DNA from: Lytechinus pictus
Lineage: Eukaryota > Echinodermata > Echinoidea > Temnopleuroida > Toxopneustidae
Assembly: GCF_037042905.1 (NCBI RefSeq)
Contig: NC_087257.1
Location: 17,871,001 to 17,935,000 of the forward strand
Direction: 5' to 3'
Length of the DNA: 64,000 nucleotides
Shown here: piece after piece, positions 34,273 through 46,424 of the stretch
How positions within the stretch are numbered: position 1 is the stretch's first letter
Layout: each line of letters opens with the position of its first letter
Program-made: the position numbers and the translations under genes
The notes under the pieces: model-generated
Told to the model about the DNA's origin: nothing
Database searches by the model: none
Seen by the model: only the letters and a program-made list of their open reading frames with translations

Positions 34273-35733
34273 ATCACTTACTCTCTATTAGGGTAGCTTA
34301 ATTGTTATAACAAGCAACACCACAAAGTCAGCAATGTCACCTTCTAAACATATGAACTTGTCTTGGCACCAAAGGCAAAAAGAGCAATAAGTATCAAGAA
34401 GTAAAAAATCATGTTGATATCTGTATTCATTCTCAACGAATTAAAACAGGTTTCTCATTGAATTAAAACAAGTTTCGCATTTAGAGCTTTATCTGAGAGA
34501 TGTAGGATGTGTTCATTTTAAGACAGATTCTGAATGGGTTTCTATATTGTGGCTACAAATATATTCTTAGAAAGAGAAAGAGAAGAGAGAGAGAGAAAGA
34601 GTGAGGGTGAGAGAAAGGAGAGGGAGTCATATGCAATTATAAAGAAAGAAAAACATTCATTTCAATATTTTCCCCTTTTACACTGGCCTCTCTGTTTCCT
34701 TCTATGTCACCCCTCTATTCCTCTCGTCTGTCTTTATCCTCTTCATTTTACACCTCACTCCCCACTCTATTCCATATCTGCCTCGCTTGCTCTCCCTCTT
34801 CCACTCCTCTCTCATCTTCCCCTCCCTCTCCAGGACAGTGTGTATGCTTTTAGGAGAGTACTTCAAGGTTCCCCTATTCCCACTTTCCTCACTTATCTCT
34901 TGTATATCCTGTCTCTCACCTTTTCATCCTTTAAAATTTGCAATCTATACAATCAAGATTTTGAAAATCTTCATTCTATTAAAAATATATACTATATTTA
35001 TTTGTATAGATTCATTTCTATGACTGTTTCACATGAAAAGCAGATACATACCATACTTGGACATTTCAGACAAATTTGATTTCATGGCATTTAAAAAACT
35101 ATTTTGTGACATTATACGACCCTCAGACAAATGCAAGTTCGTCTAGCACCAATTTCCTTCGGTATTGTGCCCAGGGGTGTTTCTTTAACAGCTAAAATCA
35201 TTTTTAATTGCGATAAAATTGACAATAACATTTCATAGGTCTACAGCTGTTTAATTGATCATGGCTCATCGTGAATCACCCCAAGACATCAATAGTTGTA
35301 TTATATTGAAAGGCTCTACTATAAAATGGGATTACAGAAGTATTCAATGAGTTGGGCAAATAGTACATGAATCGAAGAAGAGAGCAATATTGACATTTTC
35401 TTTTATCCAATGGAGACAAGTCTTTCATAAATCATTATTTTAAACCATAATATACTACACAATATAGAACTTAAGAACATCAAATTTTGTACAAAAGCAT
35501 AGTGATAGAGAATTTGTTAGATTTCACTGCTTCATCTAATGTGCTCTCATATTTCACAGGCATATCGTAAAGTCCAAAGTAAGTGTTTTTAATGGAGTAC
35601 TAAAACATAATTATCAGTAATATCACTCCCTCCATGTACACCCATTTGACAAAGTGCTACACATGCATTATCTGGGCAATAGTAAGATCTTGCTGGTGTC
35701 TAAACTGAAAGCCTGTTGTTCCACTGGATTACA
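34273..35733. other. 3' flank of ataxin-10, low-complexity intergenic DNA
   Basis: It holds probable 3' UTR, a GA-rich tract (34560-34625) followed by a CT-rich tract (34670-34900). I see no gene. Confidence 0.5.
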
Positions 35734-35946
35734 CCTGGGCCCCGTCTTACAAAGAGTTACGACTGATCTGATCAATCACAACGTCAACATCTATTATGCA
35801 TGTTTGTTCAAAATATTTTCTAACTATAATGTATATTCATGCATTCATTGTTTTCTTGAAAATTTACTGTACTTCGGTATGGATGGATTTCCATAAAGTT
35901 ACGATTGATTGGATCAATCGTAACTCTTTGTAAGACGGGGCCCAGG
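35734..35946. mobile_element. MITE with ~30-bp inverted repeats (CCTGGGCCCCGTCTTAC)
   Basis: The ends CCTGGGCCCCGTCTTACAAA and the complementary TTTGTAAGACGGGGCCCAGG match perfectly over 20 bp. Inner arms carry GTTACGAYTGATYKGATCAA. Confidence 0.8.
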
Positions 35947-36196
35947 CCTTACTATACCCCCTCCATAGACTAAAGTCCTTCTTGTACAGGGAATCTCTGC
36001 CCAAAATTTTCTAGATTTCTACAATTAAAACATTTTTCATCACAATATAGGTCTACGAATGATTCAAGACTTATTCAGGATTTATAGTAATCAACATCAC
36101 CTCAGTGCAAGTTTATAACACATTACACACTACTGTGTGAGTAAAAAAAAACATTGTCACGTCATGAATCCCCATTTGAAAGAAAGTACATTTCAT

Positions 36197-36720
36197 GAAT
36201 ACATTATTATATATGGCCTGAAAGAGTATTTCCTCCCAAATGATTTAATACCATATTCATGTGGTATGTGTTAACGCTTGGATAATCAGGAGTTATTTTG
36301 TACTGTGATGTAAAGTTCAATTTGCGCCAAAGTAAGGCATTGTTGCAATGACTGAATCCAGATACCAATGATGTCACAATCCTACACGAGTTAGCATATT
36401 TGCACATCTCTTTTCAATGAAATTAACTTTGAGAATTAATACTAAAAAGTGTTTATGATTATAATACAATCATAATGTAAATTACTGAAAATGTGTTTTG
36501 GAATGGATTCCAATGCAACCTTTGTAGGGTTATGACAATGACATCTGGATTCATTGCAGTCATGCCTTACTTTGGCACAAGTCAAAATTTACACCACTAC
36601 AAAGAAGACCTTTTATCCAAGCGTGAACACATACCACATTAATATACATGTAGTATTAAATTGTTTGGGAGAAGATACTCTTTCTGGCCATATATAATAA
36701 TTGATGTGCTCATGTCATAT
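36197..36720. mobile_element. MITE hairpin, ~250-bp arms
   Basis: Imperfect inverted repeats. The left has GGCCTGAAAGAGTATTTCC and GCGCCAAAGTAAGGCATTG; the right has their complements (near 36690 and 36560). Confidence 0.7.
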
Positions 36721-37477
36721 TTTCCCCTTAAAGTGGGGATTTGGGAGATGTCAAGTTTTTTTGTTTTGTTCACTCGCACTGTACAAGAATCACATACAAA
36801 TCAAAACCCTAGTTTTGAGGGAAAATACTACATTGAGCTTAGGGGGCATAGTTCCCTCGCACTGTGTGAGAGATGGCTAGTCGTCTGTGGAGGAGAAACC
36901 CCAAAGAGTAAGACAAATCTTTAAACTCCAAACAGATCGATTTCAGTTGTACCTCGTGCCCAGCTTGGTATGTTGAGCCAGACTGATGGAGGTTGGACTA
37001 TACTGCCCAACTGTGGCAAAAGGAAGCAACTGACAGATCAGTCAAATTTGAGTTATTGTTGTTTCTGAAACACCCTTTGTATGTTGCACGTTCAGGCAAA
37101 GTTTGGGGAAGGAATGATCGTTCTATGGGAAGATATTGAAGAAAATATGCTGTTAAATTGCATTGACGCCTATGTAAATGACAAACACACATTGCTCATT
37201 TACAACAAATGATACTTTTGGATCTTGCTTCCTTTTGCCAAAGTATGGCAGTATATATTTCAATTCATTAACATTCTTTAAAAAATACAATCACATAAAC
37301 AAGGATAAAATGGTAAAATGAATAAAAATAAAATAACTTAAATAATGATATAAACAATATGAAAATGATAGAAATGTAAAAGAAATGAAAAGAAAATGAA
37401 GCGGATGAAGGGAGTCAGAAAGGCCATTGACCTGTCAAAGCCAATTTTTAGTGTCAAACACAGCAGTTACATGGTAT

Positions 37478-37717
37478 TCATAATGAAGAGATTATATTAG
37501 CATCTAAACTATCAAACATCAACTGCAGACTCTCTAGGGTCCTCAGCTTCCTCCTGATTTTATACTGATTGGCGCTTATCCTATGGTCTCTCAGCACCAG
37601 TTTCTTCAGGTTGTCAAACGTTCCAGGTTTTAGGACATACACGCTTGGGTGCGAAATACCACCCCTGTCACGCAAGTCTTTGTAAAGACTGTTACGATCA
37701 CACAGTTCCTTGTCAAC
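37478..37717 (-). CDS. GHDC: GHDC-like last exon
   Basis: 79 codons plus stop (TGA, plus-strand TCA at 37478). It encodes RISANQYKIRRKL, the conserved C-terminal GH3 element where substrate-closing residues lie in plant homologues. Confidence 0.9.
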   Translation of the reverse strand, partial: VDKELCDRNSLYKDLRDRGGISHPSVYVLKPGTFDNLKKLVLRDHRISANQYKIRRKLRTLESLQLMFDSLDANIISSL

Positions 37718-40700
37718 CTGGTAATGAGATATAAATATATTGTAAATCTTAATTTAGAGTAAACCGCCCCCCTCGACAAATTTCATTACTACACCGCTGC
37801 ATGAAACTTTTTGACTACGCCACTTGATAAAAGCGCAATCAGCGGCCAAGATCTGAAGGGGGGGAGGGGGTCAATTTGACCCTTCAGTATATCCTGGTCT
37901 GAAATAGCCCAGTTAAATTAGGGTTAAACACATTTGATTGTATGAAATTTCTCTTTTAATTGAAATTACTGTAATATGCAGTGTTTTCAGTTAACAAAGT
38001 ATGACAGTTTTTATTAGTCTTGTTAGTATTGAATCAATATTTACCCCTAAATAAGTAGTTAAAAATCCATACATTTATCACATAAGCCTGTTAGAAAAAA
38101 AATCATAAAGAAAATACAAACTGATAAAGAAATTGCTTACCAATTGCAGATGCTCATTAGTGATATCATGCCGAGTGAACTGGGAAGAGGTAAACTCCAG
38201 CTCTAAAAACACCAGATAATACGGTATAAGCTTGTCCACGAATGCTGGGTATAAAGAAAGACAAGAGACATAAATCTTTTTTAAAATGTATCAAGACAAG
38301 ATAACTATTTTACATGATATACCATCCTTCACTAAGACAACTCTCCCACTTGATGGGTTGGGGCAACAAAATCGTGTGATATCCATGTAACAGTGGTATC
38401 AGCTTTTTCATTTCACAGAGAAGATCAGTTCAAATGGGGTTAAGTTCTGATGATGTCTAATCATAGTAATTCAGATGGAAATTGAGGATCTTTAATGGAT
38501 TTGCTGCAAAACAAATACAAAGTTTTACCACCGTTACATTGGCATAACATCGGCAATACATTCTCAGGTGTGAATCTGCAATACATCATGATGCTTGAGA
38601 AGTAAAACTTGGTGAGACACCATTTATTTTTGCTGGTAATATTATGCATACATTTGCCTTCTTTACATGAGACACGGTTTTGGAGTTCTGGTATGTCACA
38701 AAAATTGCCCCAACCCCAAAAATTTGAATAAACCTAATTTCATATAATGAAATACAAAAGAACAAGTGGGGATGTGACCTAATTTCATATAATGAAATAC
38801 AAAAGAACAAGTGGGGATGTGACCTAATGAATATTCATGACAACTGTTTTCACAAAATATTGCTAAACTTTAAAATTCACTAACTTTGTTATTTGTTATC
38901 CGATTTTGATGAAATTTTTGGCATTTTGCTCAGTGAATTCTACTCTATTTATTTAGCTACAAATACTTTCAGCCCGGACCATCCCTTTAAAGCAGAGATC
39001 ATGTAACACAAAACTCTGCAATTAATCATAGTGCTGATTTTTATAATTGAAAGCAGTAAGCACATAAACCAACTGAATGATCACTTTCGAAGATTTGTGT
39101 TAATGGGCCATGTTCATCTCACCTGGATGCGATTGAGGAATGAGTGTGCTTTCTGCCACAGCATATTCGACTAGTCTTGTTCCAGACCAACAAGAAACAG
39201 CGGCATGGAGAGCATCCTTCAAAACCTTCTGATTCATCTTCTCGTTTCGAACATTCAAAGTCAGACCAAGCCTGTAATCCTCAAATTTATGATAGATAGA
39301 CAAATTAGAGAGTGCTGCAGTGAGTAGTAAAGGAATGAATTAAATTGAATAAATGAATGAATAAAGAAAGTAACGTGTACAACATGAATGAGCAAAGGAA
39401 TTTAATCTCTTGAAATATAAAGCAATCAATATCAATTTATGCAAAAAGACATATAAATTTACTTATGAAGGAATGCAGGAATGGATGATGGAAAGTTGGC
39501 TGAACCAAACAAGAAACCCACCCTTTGTGTTAGGCAGAAAAGGATTGCCATCACTCTAATTGCACCCACTATGTGACTATAGAGAGGGGGGGGGACATGT
39601 TTTCTGAAGAGAAAAATATTTACAAGCCCATCCCCCCTCCCGGCTCCCACTAAAAAGCAACAAAAAAGGCCAAAATTATTTATGGCGCATTATCCCATCA
39701 ATATCTCTTTTTTTCTGCAAACACCTGTTTCTCTTCTTTTTTTGGGGGGGGGGGTATCCCCTCCTTGGATCAACCACTGCTGTTGTAGAGCCTCCAAACT
39801 TACCTGTAAAGAAACTCAAAGCAAGGAGATCTATGATGATAGCCGACAAATCGAATGATGTCACCCAACCTTGATCTATACAGTCCGCTTGCCTGGGTGA
39901 CCACAACTTCATATTCCTCGCCAACCTCCACTTCATCAATTAAGTATGTTCTGGGCTGACTCTCATCACTTTAGGATATTCAACAAAATATAAATTTAAA
40001 ACCAGTCAAATTTTGAAAGAAATCCCGTATGTTGTAACATACGAATCGCCTTTTATCTAATGAATTCTGTAATTTCCATCCAATTCCAGCAGGCCATGGG
40101 TTTATATCAAAGTTAAACGTACAACATATAATTTGTATCTGAACCTTAAGCAACATGCAGTTTTTATCTCTAATAAAACAACATGCAATGTGTATTAAAA
40201 TCAAGCAGCGTACAAGCTGAACAAAGAAGTAGTAATGAATTAGGAAATGGAAATAAAGGTGGATTAAAATTTTGAGTTATATTAGAATTCACAACAACAT
40301 GTACTAGTTGTACCAAGTAGTGCATATTAAGAGGGATCAACAATGATTATGGCTTCATGGGTGTTGTGTAGGGTTTTATTTTTTAAACGAAGAAATAAAA
40401 TCTAAGAAACTTTGTTTATATAGTTTAAGAAATTACTCACACATCTTCAAGTTTGATGAATTCAAGAAACGCCGCATAATTTAAGAAAACCATCTGTGGC
40501 CTTTCATCCCATATCCAAGGAGATATAGCAATCGTCAGAGTTTCAGAGCTACCATACCCTCCACATACTAGATATATTCCTGTGTAAAAAAAAAGAAGAG
40601 AAATGTAATAACGTAATCATCTGCAAGTATGTTTTCTTTTTTTTTATCTTGTCTTATTTTTATGGTGTAGGGGCAAGTATTCAATTAATACCTGACTTAT

Positions 40701-43700
40701 AAAATTATTCTCAACCATTAAAGGACAAGTCCACCCCAACAAAAAGTTGATTTGAATAAAAAGAGAAAAATCCAACAAGCATAACACTGAAAATTTCATT
40801 AAAATCGAATGTAAAATAAGAAAGTTATGACAATTTAAAGTTTTGCTTAATTTTACAAAACAGTTATATGCACATCCAGGTTGGTACGCAAATGAGGAGA
40901 CTGATGACGTCATCCACTCACTATTCCTTTTGTATTTTATAATATGAAATATTCTAATTTTCTCCTCATTGTCAAGTGAAACAATGACTAATTCCTCCCT
41001 GAACTTGTGGAACTAGTATTATTTAATACTATATGGTTCAGTTAAGTTGGTCCTTATTGTCAAATATGTAAAAAATGAAATATTGTATAATTCAAACAAT
41101 AAACAAGGCAAACGCCAAGCGTTGTCTCGCCTGCATATTGCAGTCATGAAGAGACTGCATGTCAAAACTACATGTATGCTATATGACTTAGATGGACCTC
41201 TGTTACGAGTTTGGCGATCCCACCTCGAAGCTATAGAAAGTTATTGTGTGTACAACACAGCAGTGCCAGTCATGGAAAGTTCATTGACCTTTGACCTTAA
41301 TCAAATTCGACTCATATTCGAACTTGACCTGTGCCTTCAGGAGATGGACCAGTCTGGTATGAATTTGGTGATCCCACCTCGAAGATATATAGAAAGTTAT
41401 TATGTGTACGACACACAGCACAGTGCCAGTCATGGAAAGTTCATTGACCTTTGACCTTATTCAAATTCGACTCATATTCGAACTTGATCTGTGCCTTCAG
41501 GAGATGGACCTCTGGTATGAATTTGGTGATCCCACCTTGAAGATATTATGTGTACAACACAGCACAGTGCCAGTCATGGAAAGTTCATTGACCTTTGACC
41601 TTATTCAAATTCGACTCATATTCAAACTTGACCTGTGCCTTCAGGAGATGGACCTCTGGTATGAATTTGGTGATCCCACCTCGAAGCTATAGAAAGTTAT
41701 TGGGTGTACAAAGTTATTATGTGTACAACACAGCACAGTGCCAGTCATGGAAAGTTCATTGACCTTTGACCTTATTCAAATTCGACTCATATTCGAACTT
41801 GACCTGTGCCTTCAGGAGATGGACCTCTGGTATGAATTTGGTGATCCCACCTCGAAGCTATAGAAAGTTATTGGGTGTACAACACAATCGTTGACGACGA
41901 CGCCGACACCGGAAATAGTGATACCTATGTCTCGCTCTGCTACGCAGGCGAGACAAAAACAAAAGAAAAAGTGAGTGAAGGACATCATTGACTGTCTCAT
42001 CTATTGTCGCTTAATTGTGCATATCACTGTTTTGAGAAAAATAGGCGAAATTTTAAAATGTCATAACCTTCTTATTTTACATCTGATTTTGATGAAATTT
42101 TCAGTGTTATGCTAGCTTAATTTTTCTCTATTTATTCAAATCAACATTTTTCTGAGGTGGACTTGACCTTTAAAGCTTAGAATGAGTCAAACATTCATTG
42201 AAAATTAAAACATTGATTTACCCCATGACATACCTTTTAATTTCTTTACACGTATACATTAATGTGCAATTTATGTTAGGTTTAATTCTGTATACTTTAT
42301 GATTTACCAGTACTTTTGTTGTACATGTAATTGTATACGGGTGTGGTTTTTATATGTAACCTTTTGATGTCATCACTCATAGGCCTTTTCAGGCCGGCCG
42401 TCTGCTGACGGGTGTGATTTTTTAATAAAGAATAAACTAAACTACTACTACATTACGTTACTTTATTTCACCTTTTGCATATTTTCTCTTGAGAGAGGCC
42501 CAAACTCCTCCATCTATCCCTAGTATCACTTCCAGATGCGGCCATATTCGTTTCATGATTCCATCATCAAAACCCTGCTGGAACAGCCTCCTAAGCTCCT
42601 CCGCCCGCTCTTTGTTCCCACCTTGAAGTTGTCTAATCAAGGAATCCAAGATGGCATTTTCCAGGATGATCGTATTGTTGATGGTTCCATGCTCAATGTC
42701 GCTGACCAAGGATTCCCAGGACTGTTCCAACTGATTCATCATGTGTTCAATGTTTAGAATGAATGGAGAGAAAACAATGCCTATGCTAGAATCTCTTAGG
42801 GCAAATAGAAGATGAATATAATTTGAAGCCTCAATAGACGCAATCAAGAACCCAACTTTTGGAGTTGCATAATTGTAAAGTCCCCAAGATGGCGGTAACG
42901 TCAGAGCTGTTTCGATTGTCCCACCGTTTTTTGCAGTGGTCGTGACTGGGGTAGCATACAGATACAGCCACTTCTGACTGAGGCGAAGCTTTGGACAGAG
43001 GTTACATAGATTTGCATACAAGACATCCCATCTTTCTCGCAGGATTCCCGCCCTATCTGCGTGACCGAAGAACTTTGAGGGTCCTGTGGTTCCCGAGGTC
43101 CTCACAAAACTACCCATGGTTTTCGGACTCAAGACGTTAGCAGCACCCTCCATGGTGCGTTCAATGTAAGGTTTGTAATCCTCATAGGTGATCAGAGGAT
43201 GCCCCTTCCGAAAGTCCTCACAAGATTTCACTTTCTCCAACATGAATCTCTTGCTGTACTCTGTGTTGGCGTTGTCTTTCAGATGCTTAAGGAGGAACTT
43301 CTCTTGACTTGCCCGAGGAGTCTTCCATGATTGAATGGCAAGGCGAAGGAAGGACAATCCATGAAGATAAGAAACAGTGGCAGAGAGGATGTGACAAAAG
43401 AAGGTGATGATGTAATCATGTTCAGGCAAGGGAAGGGTTGCAAGATAAAGGCATAAAAAGAACAGGCAAACGAAAAGAGCTCCAAGACCTGGGAATAAAA
43501 AAAGAATAAAATCATTTACAAATCAAGCTTGTTTCTACATTGATCTACATAGTCATGTAACTTTAAATTAACAACCTTTATTAAGCTCCCCTGGGTCAAC
43601 TATGTAAAGCTCATTTTCTATTCTTTTCTTTGTAATATATATATCTATGAGTAAAGTGACCCTTTTTCAATAATTATCTATGGTATCTGAACTACAATCT

Positions 43701-44977
43701 TACATTGCAGGGCCAGGCCAAGTGTGGCCTGATTTTGTGACACCCAAGGCATCTAAAATAATATTGAGTAACTAGTGTCATTAGGCCTATAGTATACATC
43801 CAGTCCAGTCAAATATAAAACTATGGAACATTTATGAAGAGTATTGTCAGTGATTTTTGCTGACTAATTTGCTCTCAGCCAATCAAATGCAAGGATTTCA
43901 ATAGCTTATTTTTTTTTTTTGAAGGAGGGAGGGTTCAAGCTGAATGAAATGTTGACCCCCCCCCCCCCAAAAAAAAAAGGGGGTCTTCACCACAAATTTT
44001 AGGTTTCCAGTAAACTAGTTTTAGGAACGTAGTGAGAACAGCCTCATAGACCAGAAATAGAAACAGACCAAAAGCTTCAATCTCTGACTCTGTACCACCA
44101 GATGGTCTATTTTAGTTACACATTTTTACATTGTGGTAATGTGGTTGGTAGTCAAATGTCAGCATTTTTAAATAAAACCTCACATGGATAATCATATCAT
44201 AGACAGCTAAAATCCCTGTTTTGATGAGTTTTAAAAAAAAAATTCACTTTTTATTTTTTTTAATGAAACTAGAGGTGGTCCAGCAGAAGAACTGACGAAA
44301 TAAGAGAGAGACTTAAGCTTTTGTTTTGGTCTAGCATAATCAAGGCTCACTATAGACCAAAAGCTTCGGTCTCTGTTATGTTGGTTGTTCAGCTGAACTC
44401 CGTTGGCTTCACTCACCAAATACAGAGAAATTCAAAAAATAAAAAATTGTTAAAAAACTCCTCGAAACAGACGGCTGCCAGCTGTCTAGGCTCACTACTG
44501 CTTGAGCTCTTTCAAATTTCAGGGCTTAATTTCTCTCAAATGTTTTCATTTCCTCAACAGAAATTTAGGAACATAAATTGTTTTTCTTATGATTATGCTA
44601 CCTATAAATACAACGTAATACTAACAAACATGCATCAATGAAATAATATATGCCCTCGATCCTGGGTATACCATCTTTGAAAAAAAAAATAAGGAAATCA
44701 ATAATTATATATTCAACAAACAATGTTTGTTTTCTTGCAATTAAATAATTAACATGGTCATGGCCTGGAAAAGGACATGATTTGGCAAAAATTTGCATAA
44801 CTTTACAAAACAGGCGTTGGTTCCACTCACCGATTACACAGAGACAGGGAAAAAAAAATTTATGTTTTAAAAACTCCTCCAAACAGACGACTACCAGCTG
44901 TCTACCTACATACAGTTGATCGGGTTTTCTTCTTAACCCTGGGCCCTGGCCTTGTATCCAGAAGATGGATGCTTCAT
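37478..44977 (-). CDS. GHDC: GH3 domain-containing protein, GHDC-like (gene-level entry)
   Basis: Seven minus-strand exons: 44938-44977 (tentative), 42472-43488, 40441-40579, 39804-39968, 39123-39271, 38141-38244, 37478-37717. All junctions are GT-AG and in phase; total 1854 nt, 617 residues. The N-terminus has a basic leader and then a hydrophobic segment (LGALFVCLFFLCLYLATL), probably a membrane anchor. Next comes the GH3 core: FVRTSGTTGPSKF (ATP/AMP-binding motif of acyl-adenylating enzymes), YLVCGGYGSSE (second motif), and the C-terminal LGLTLNVRNEKMN. Plant GH3 proteins conjugate acyl acids to amino acids; the activity of animal GHDC proteins is not settled. The intact SGTTG motif suggests adenylation capacity, which is inference. 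Confidence 0.9.
38141..38244 (-). CDS. GHDC: GHDC-like exon 6
   Basis: 104 nt. It encodes AFVDKLIPYYLVFLELEF, matching the PHYEVFVALR region of human GHDC. Confidence 0.9.
38733..38822 (+). repeat. Exact 45-bp tandem duplication
   Basis: Two identical 45-bp copies beginning CCTAATTTCATATAATGAAA. They abut a half-MITE (38823-38992) of the family that ends TCAGCCCGGA, also seen at 51730 and 57329. Confidence 0.85.
39123..39271 (-). CDS. GHDC: GHDC-like exon 5
   Basis: 149 nt after acceptor GATTACAG. It encodes LGLTLNVRNEKMNQ and RLVEYAVAESTLIP, matching human TLSVRGED and KLLDHGCVESSIL. Confidence 0.92.
39804..39968 (-). CDS. GHDC: GHDC-like exon 4
   Basis: 165 nt. It encodes VEVGEEYEVVVTQASGLYRS and RLGDIIRFVGYHH, the GH3 segment with the conserved YR-RLGD pattern. 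Confidence 0.92.
40441..40579 (-). CDS. GHDC: GHDC-like exon 3
   Basis: 139 nt. It encodes GIYLVCGGYGSSETLTIAIS, equivalent to the YGGSE/YASSE nucleotide-binding motif of GH3 enzymes. Confidence 0.92.
40719..42173. mobile_element. MITE, family B copy 2, split by a nested insertion
   Basis: The ends match 19651-20256 (TTAAAGGACAAGTCCACCCC). The element is interrupted at its centre by an ~855-bp GTCTCG element (41104-41958). Outside that, the two copies align through the arms and the loop. Confidence 0.85.
41104..41958 (-). mobile_element. GTCTCG-ended tandem-repeat element, copy 3 (nested)
   Basis: On the minus strand the head is TTTTGTCTCGCCTGCGTAGC with the GTCTC...GAGAC hairpin; the tail is TGCAGGCGAGACAACGC. 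It holds four ~145-170-bp monomers, each with an exact DR1 on the minus strand (plus-strand starts 41285, 41445, 41589, 41760). Confidence 0.8.
42174..42455 (+). mobile_element. Possible 3' end of a non-LTR retrotransposon
   Basis: It ends in TTTAATAAAGAATAAAC then ACTACTACTAC. This resembles the tail of a LINE with short terminal repeats, next to the GHDC-like exon 2 donor. No coding part is present. Confidence 0.35.
42472..43488 (-). CDS. GHDC: GHDC-like exon 2 (main GH3 exon)
   Basis: 1017 nt, acceptor ATTCCCAG, donor AAG/GTGAAA. It contains the hydrophobic anchor, SWKTPRASQEKFLLKHLKDN, the SGTTGPSKF motif and the RIWPHLEVILGIDGG stretch. Confidence 0.93.
43489..44937. other. First intron of GHDC-like gene (if exon 1 is right)
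   Basis: No gene seen. A GCCAATCAAATGCAAGGATT repeat (about 43870) is shared with 24780. A segment around AAACTCCTCSAAACAGACGR at about 44455 recurs at about 44870, with CCAGCTGTCTA following each. Confidence 0.5.
44938..44977 (-). CDS. GHDC: GHDC-like exon 1 (tentative)
   Basis: 13 codons plus 1 nt, encoding MKHPSSGYKARAQ, with donor GG/GTTAAG at 44937. It was chosen because the phase fits exon 2, the basic leader precedes the hydrophobic anchor, and a CpG-containing promoter-like site lies just upstream. The donor is weak. Confidence 0.5.
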
Positions 44978-44982
44978 GTTGT

Positions 44983-45030
44983 GGTGACGTATACGCGAGA
45001 ACGCATGCGCAAAATTTTAGGGAAAGTCCC
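44983..45030 (-). promoter_or_regulatory. Candidate promoter of the GHDC-like gene
   Basis: It contains ACGCATGCGCA, close to the NRF1 consensus, and several CpGs in an otherwise CpG-poor region, immediately 5' of the tentative first exon on the minus strand. Confidence 0.4.
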
Positions 45031-45966
45031 TCTTGCAGAGAATGAGTATAGTCTTTAATTCAAGACTTCTTTAATTTGTAGCTTTAACAAATACATAATA
45101 AAATAACAATCAACACAACTTGCGAGGCGGATATCTTCATCTCTTTTTGTTCAAATCACTTTGTGTAGTTTTTTCAACCAGTTTGCGGTATTTTCATAGG
45201 GATTGGCACATAGAAATATTCTGAATACACAGACCCATAAACACGTTTATATTTTTCCATCAATAATATAGGAGTCTGAGAGTTAGAGGTCTCGAAATCT
45301 AGCACAACCGTATTGATAAAATACACTAATATACTAATTTGGAAGCAGCAGGGGTTGCGGAACTAATATGAATGGGGGTGGGGGCTCAAATGAACGTTAA
45401 GAAGGGGGGCTAACATGCTGCATTGAATCATAATTTGATGATAATTTTCACGTTATTATAGGCCCACTGAAAAAAAAGTGGACCCCTCCCCTTCCCGAAG
45501 ATTTGTTCACTTCTTCTTCGCAATTGTCTCCTAATTTCATCTGATTGATCTCATTGATTTTCTACTTTCACACAAGCCAACTTTAATTGGCACGAAGAGT
45601 TTCATTCTTCTTTAATGATTACATTAAGATCTTCATAGACTGTATAAACAACAAATAGATCTTGGCTTTAAACAATGTTAAAGATATAGCTGTTATATCT
45701 CAAACTTGAAAGTGGAGATATAAACGGAGCGAAGTTGAAAGTGGGGGGGGGGGGGGGGAACAGGAAACAGGGCACCTTTTTTCATTCGAAAAAAGAGGGC
45801 ACTATATCTTAAACATGGCCGTATATGCAGAAATTTTTCGCTGGGGGTAGCATGCGTAAACTTTTTGGGAAAAACTCGAAAGTGAGGGAGCGAAGCGACT
45901 GCAGATTATCATAGAGATGCTTTTGTATTTGGTTAAGTGAAATTGATGGATTTTGTGCCTACTTTC

Positions 45967-46067
45967 CAGTGGCGGACCGTGGCCGGAGGAGACAAAGCAT
46001 TGTTCACAAACAATACAGTGCCCCTCCAATCAAATTATTGTCTTCTCCGGGTCACGGTCCGCCACTG
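45967..46067. mobile_element. hAT-type mini-element, 101 bp
   Basis: The ends are CAGTGGCGGACCGTG and its complement CACGGTCCGCCACTG. The flanks CTACTTTC and CTACTTAA look like a decayed 8-bp target duplication. Confidence 0.75.
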
Positions 46068-46424
46068 CTACTTAATTTCGGTGAATTTTTTGAAAATCTG
46101 CAGTAAAATAATGTGAGTTTTCAAAATTTCCGGGGGAGGGGCAACTGCCCTTCTGCCCCCCCCCCCCCCTCTGCTGCGTAGTCCTACGGCCATGACCTTA
46201 ACAAATAAAAAAATGACTTACCCCTCAATGCATATAGGTTTATTTTCACAAGTTTTTTCATTTATTATGCACCTGCAGAAGGAAGTGTGTAAAACGGCGC
46301 TCAATAAAGAAACCGGGCGCTCCTCGGGCACAAAAAGAGTGGTTTTAATTGGTTTTTCAGGACAACTCATCTGATTATGAATAACAGGCACGGCCATGAG
46401 AAGGCAAAGGGGCACTCGTTAACA

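Noticed and set aside
41281-41300. DR1 motifs as native enhancers of the GHDC-like gene
   Set aside because: Each lies in a mobile tandem repeat present at other loci, so no gene-specific role can be claimed from sequence.
41047-41692. Repeating frames with LIFELDLCLQEMD
   Set aside because: They follow the tandem monomers of the nested GTCTCG element; stops and frame shifts differ between monomers.
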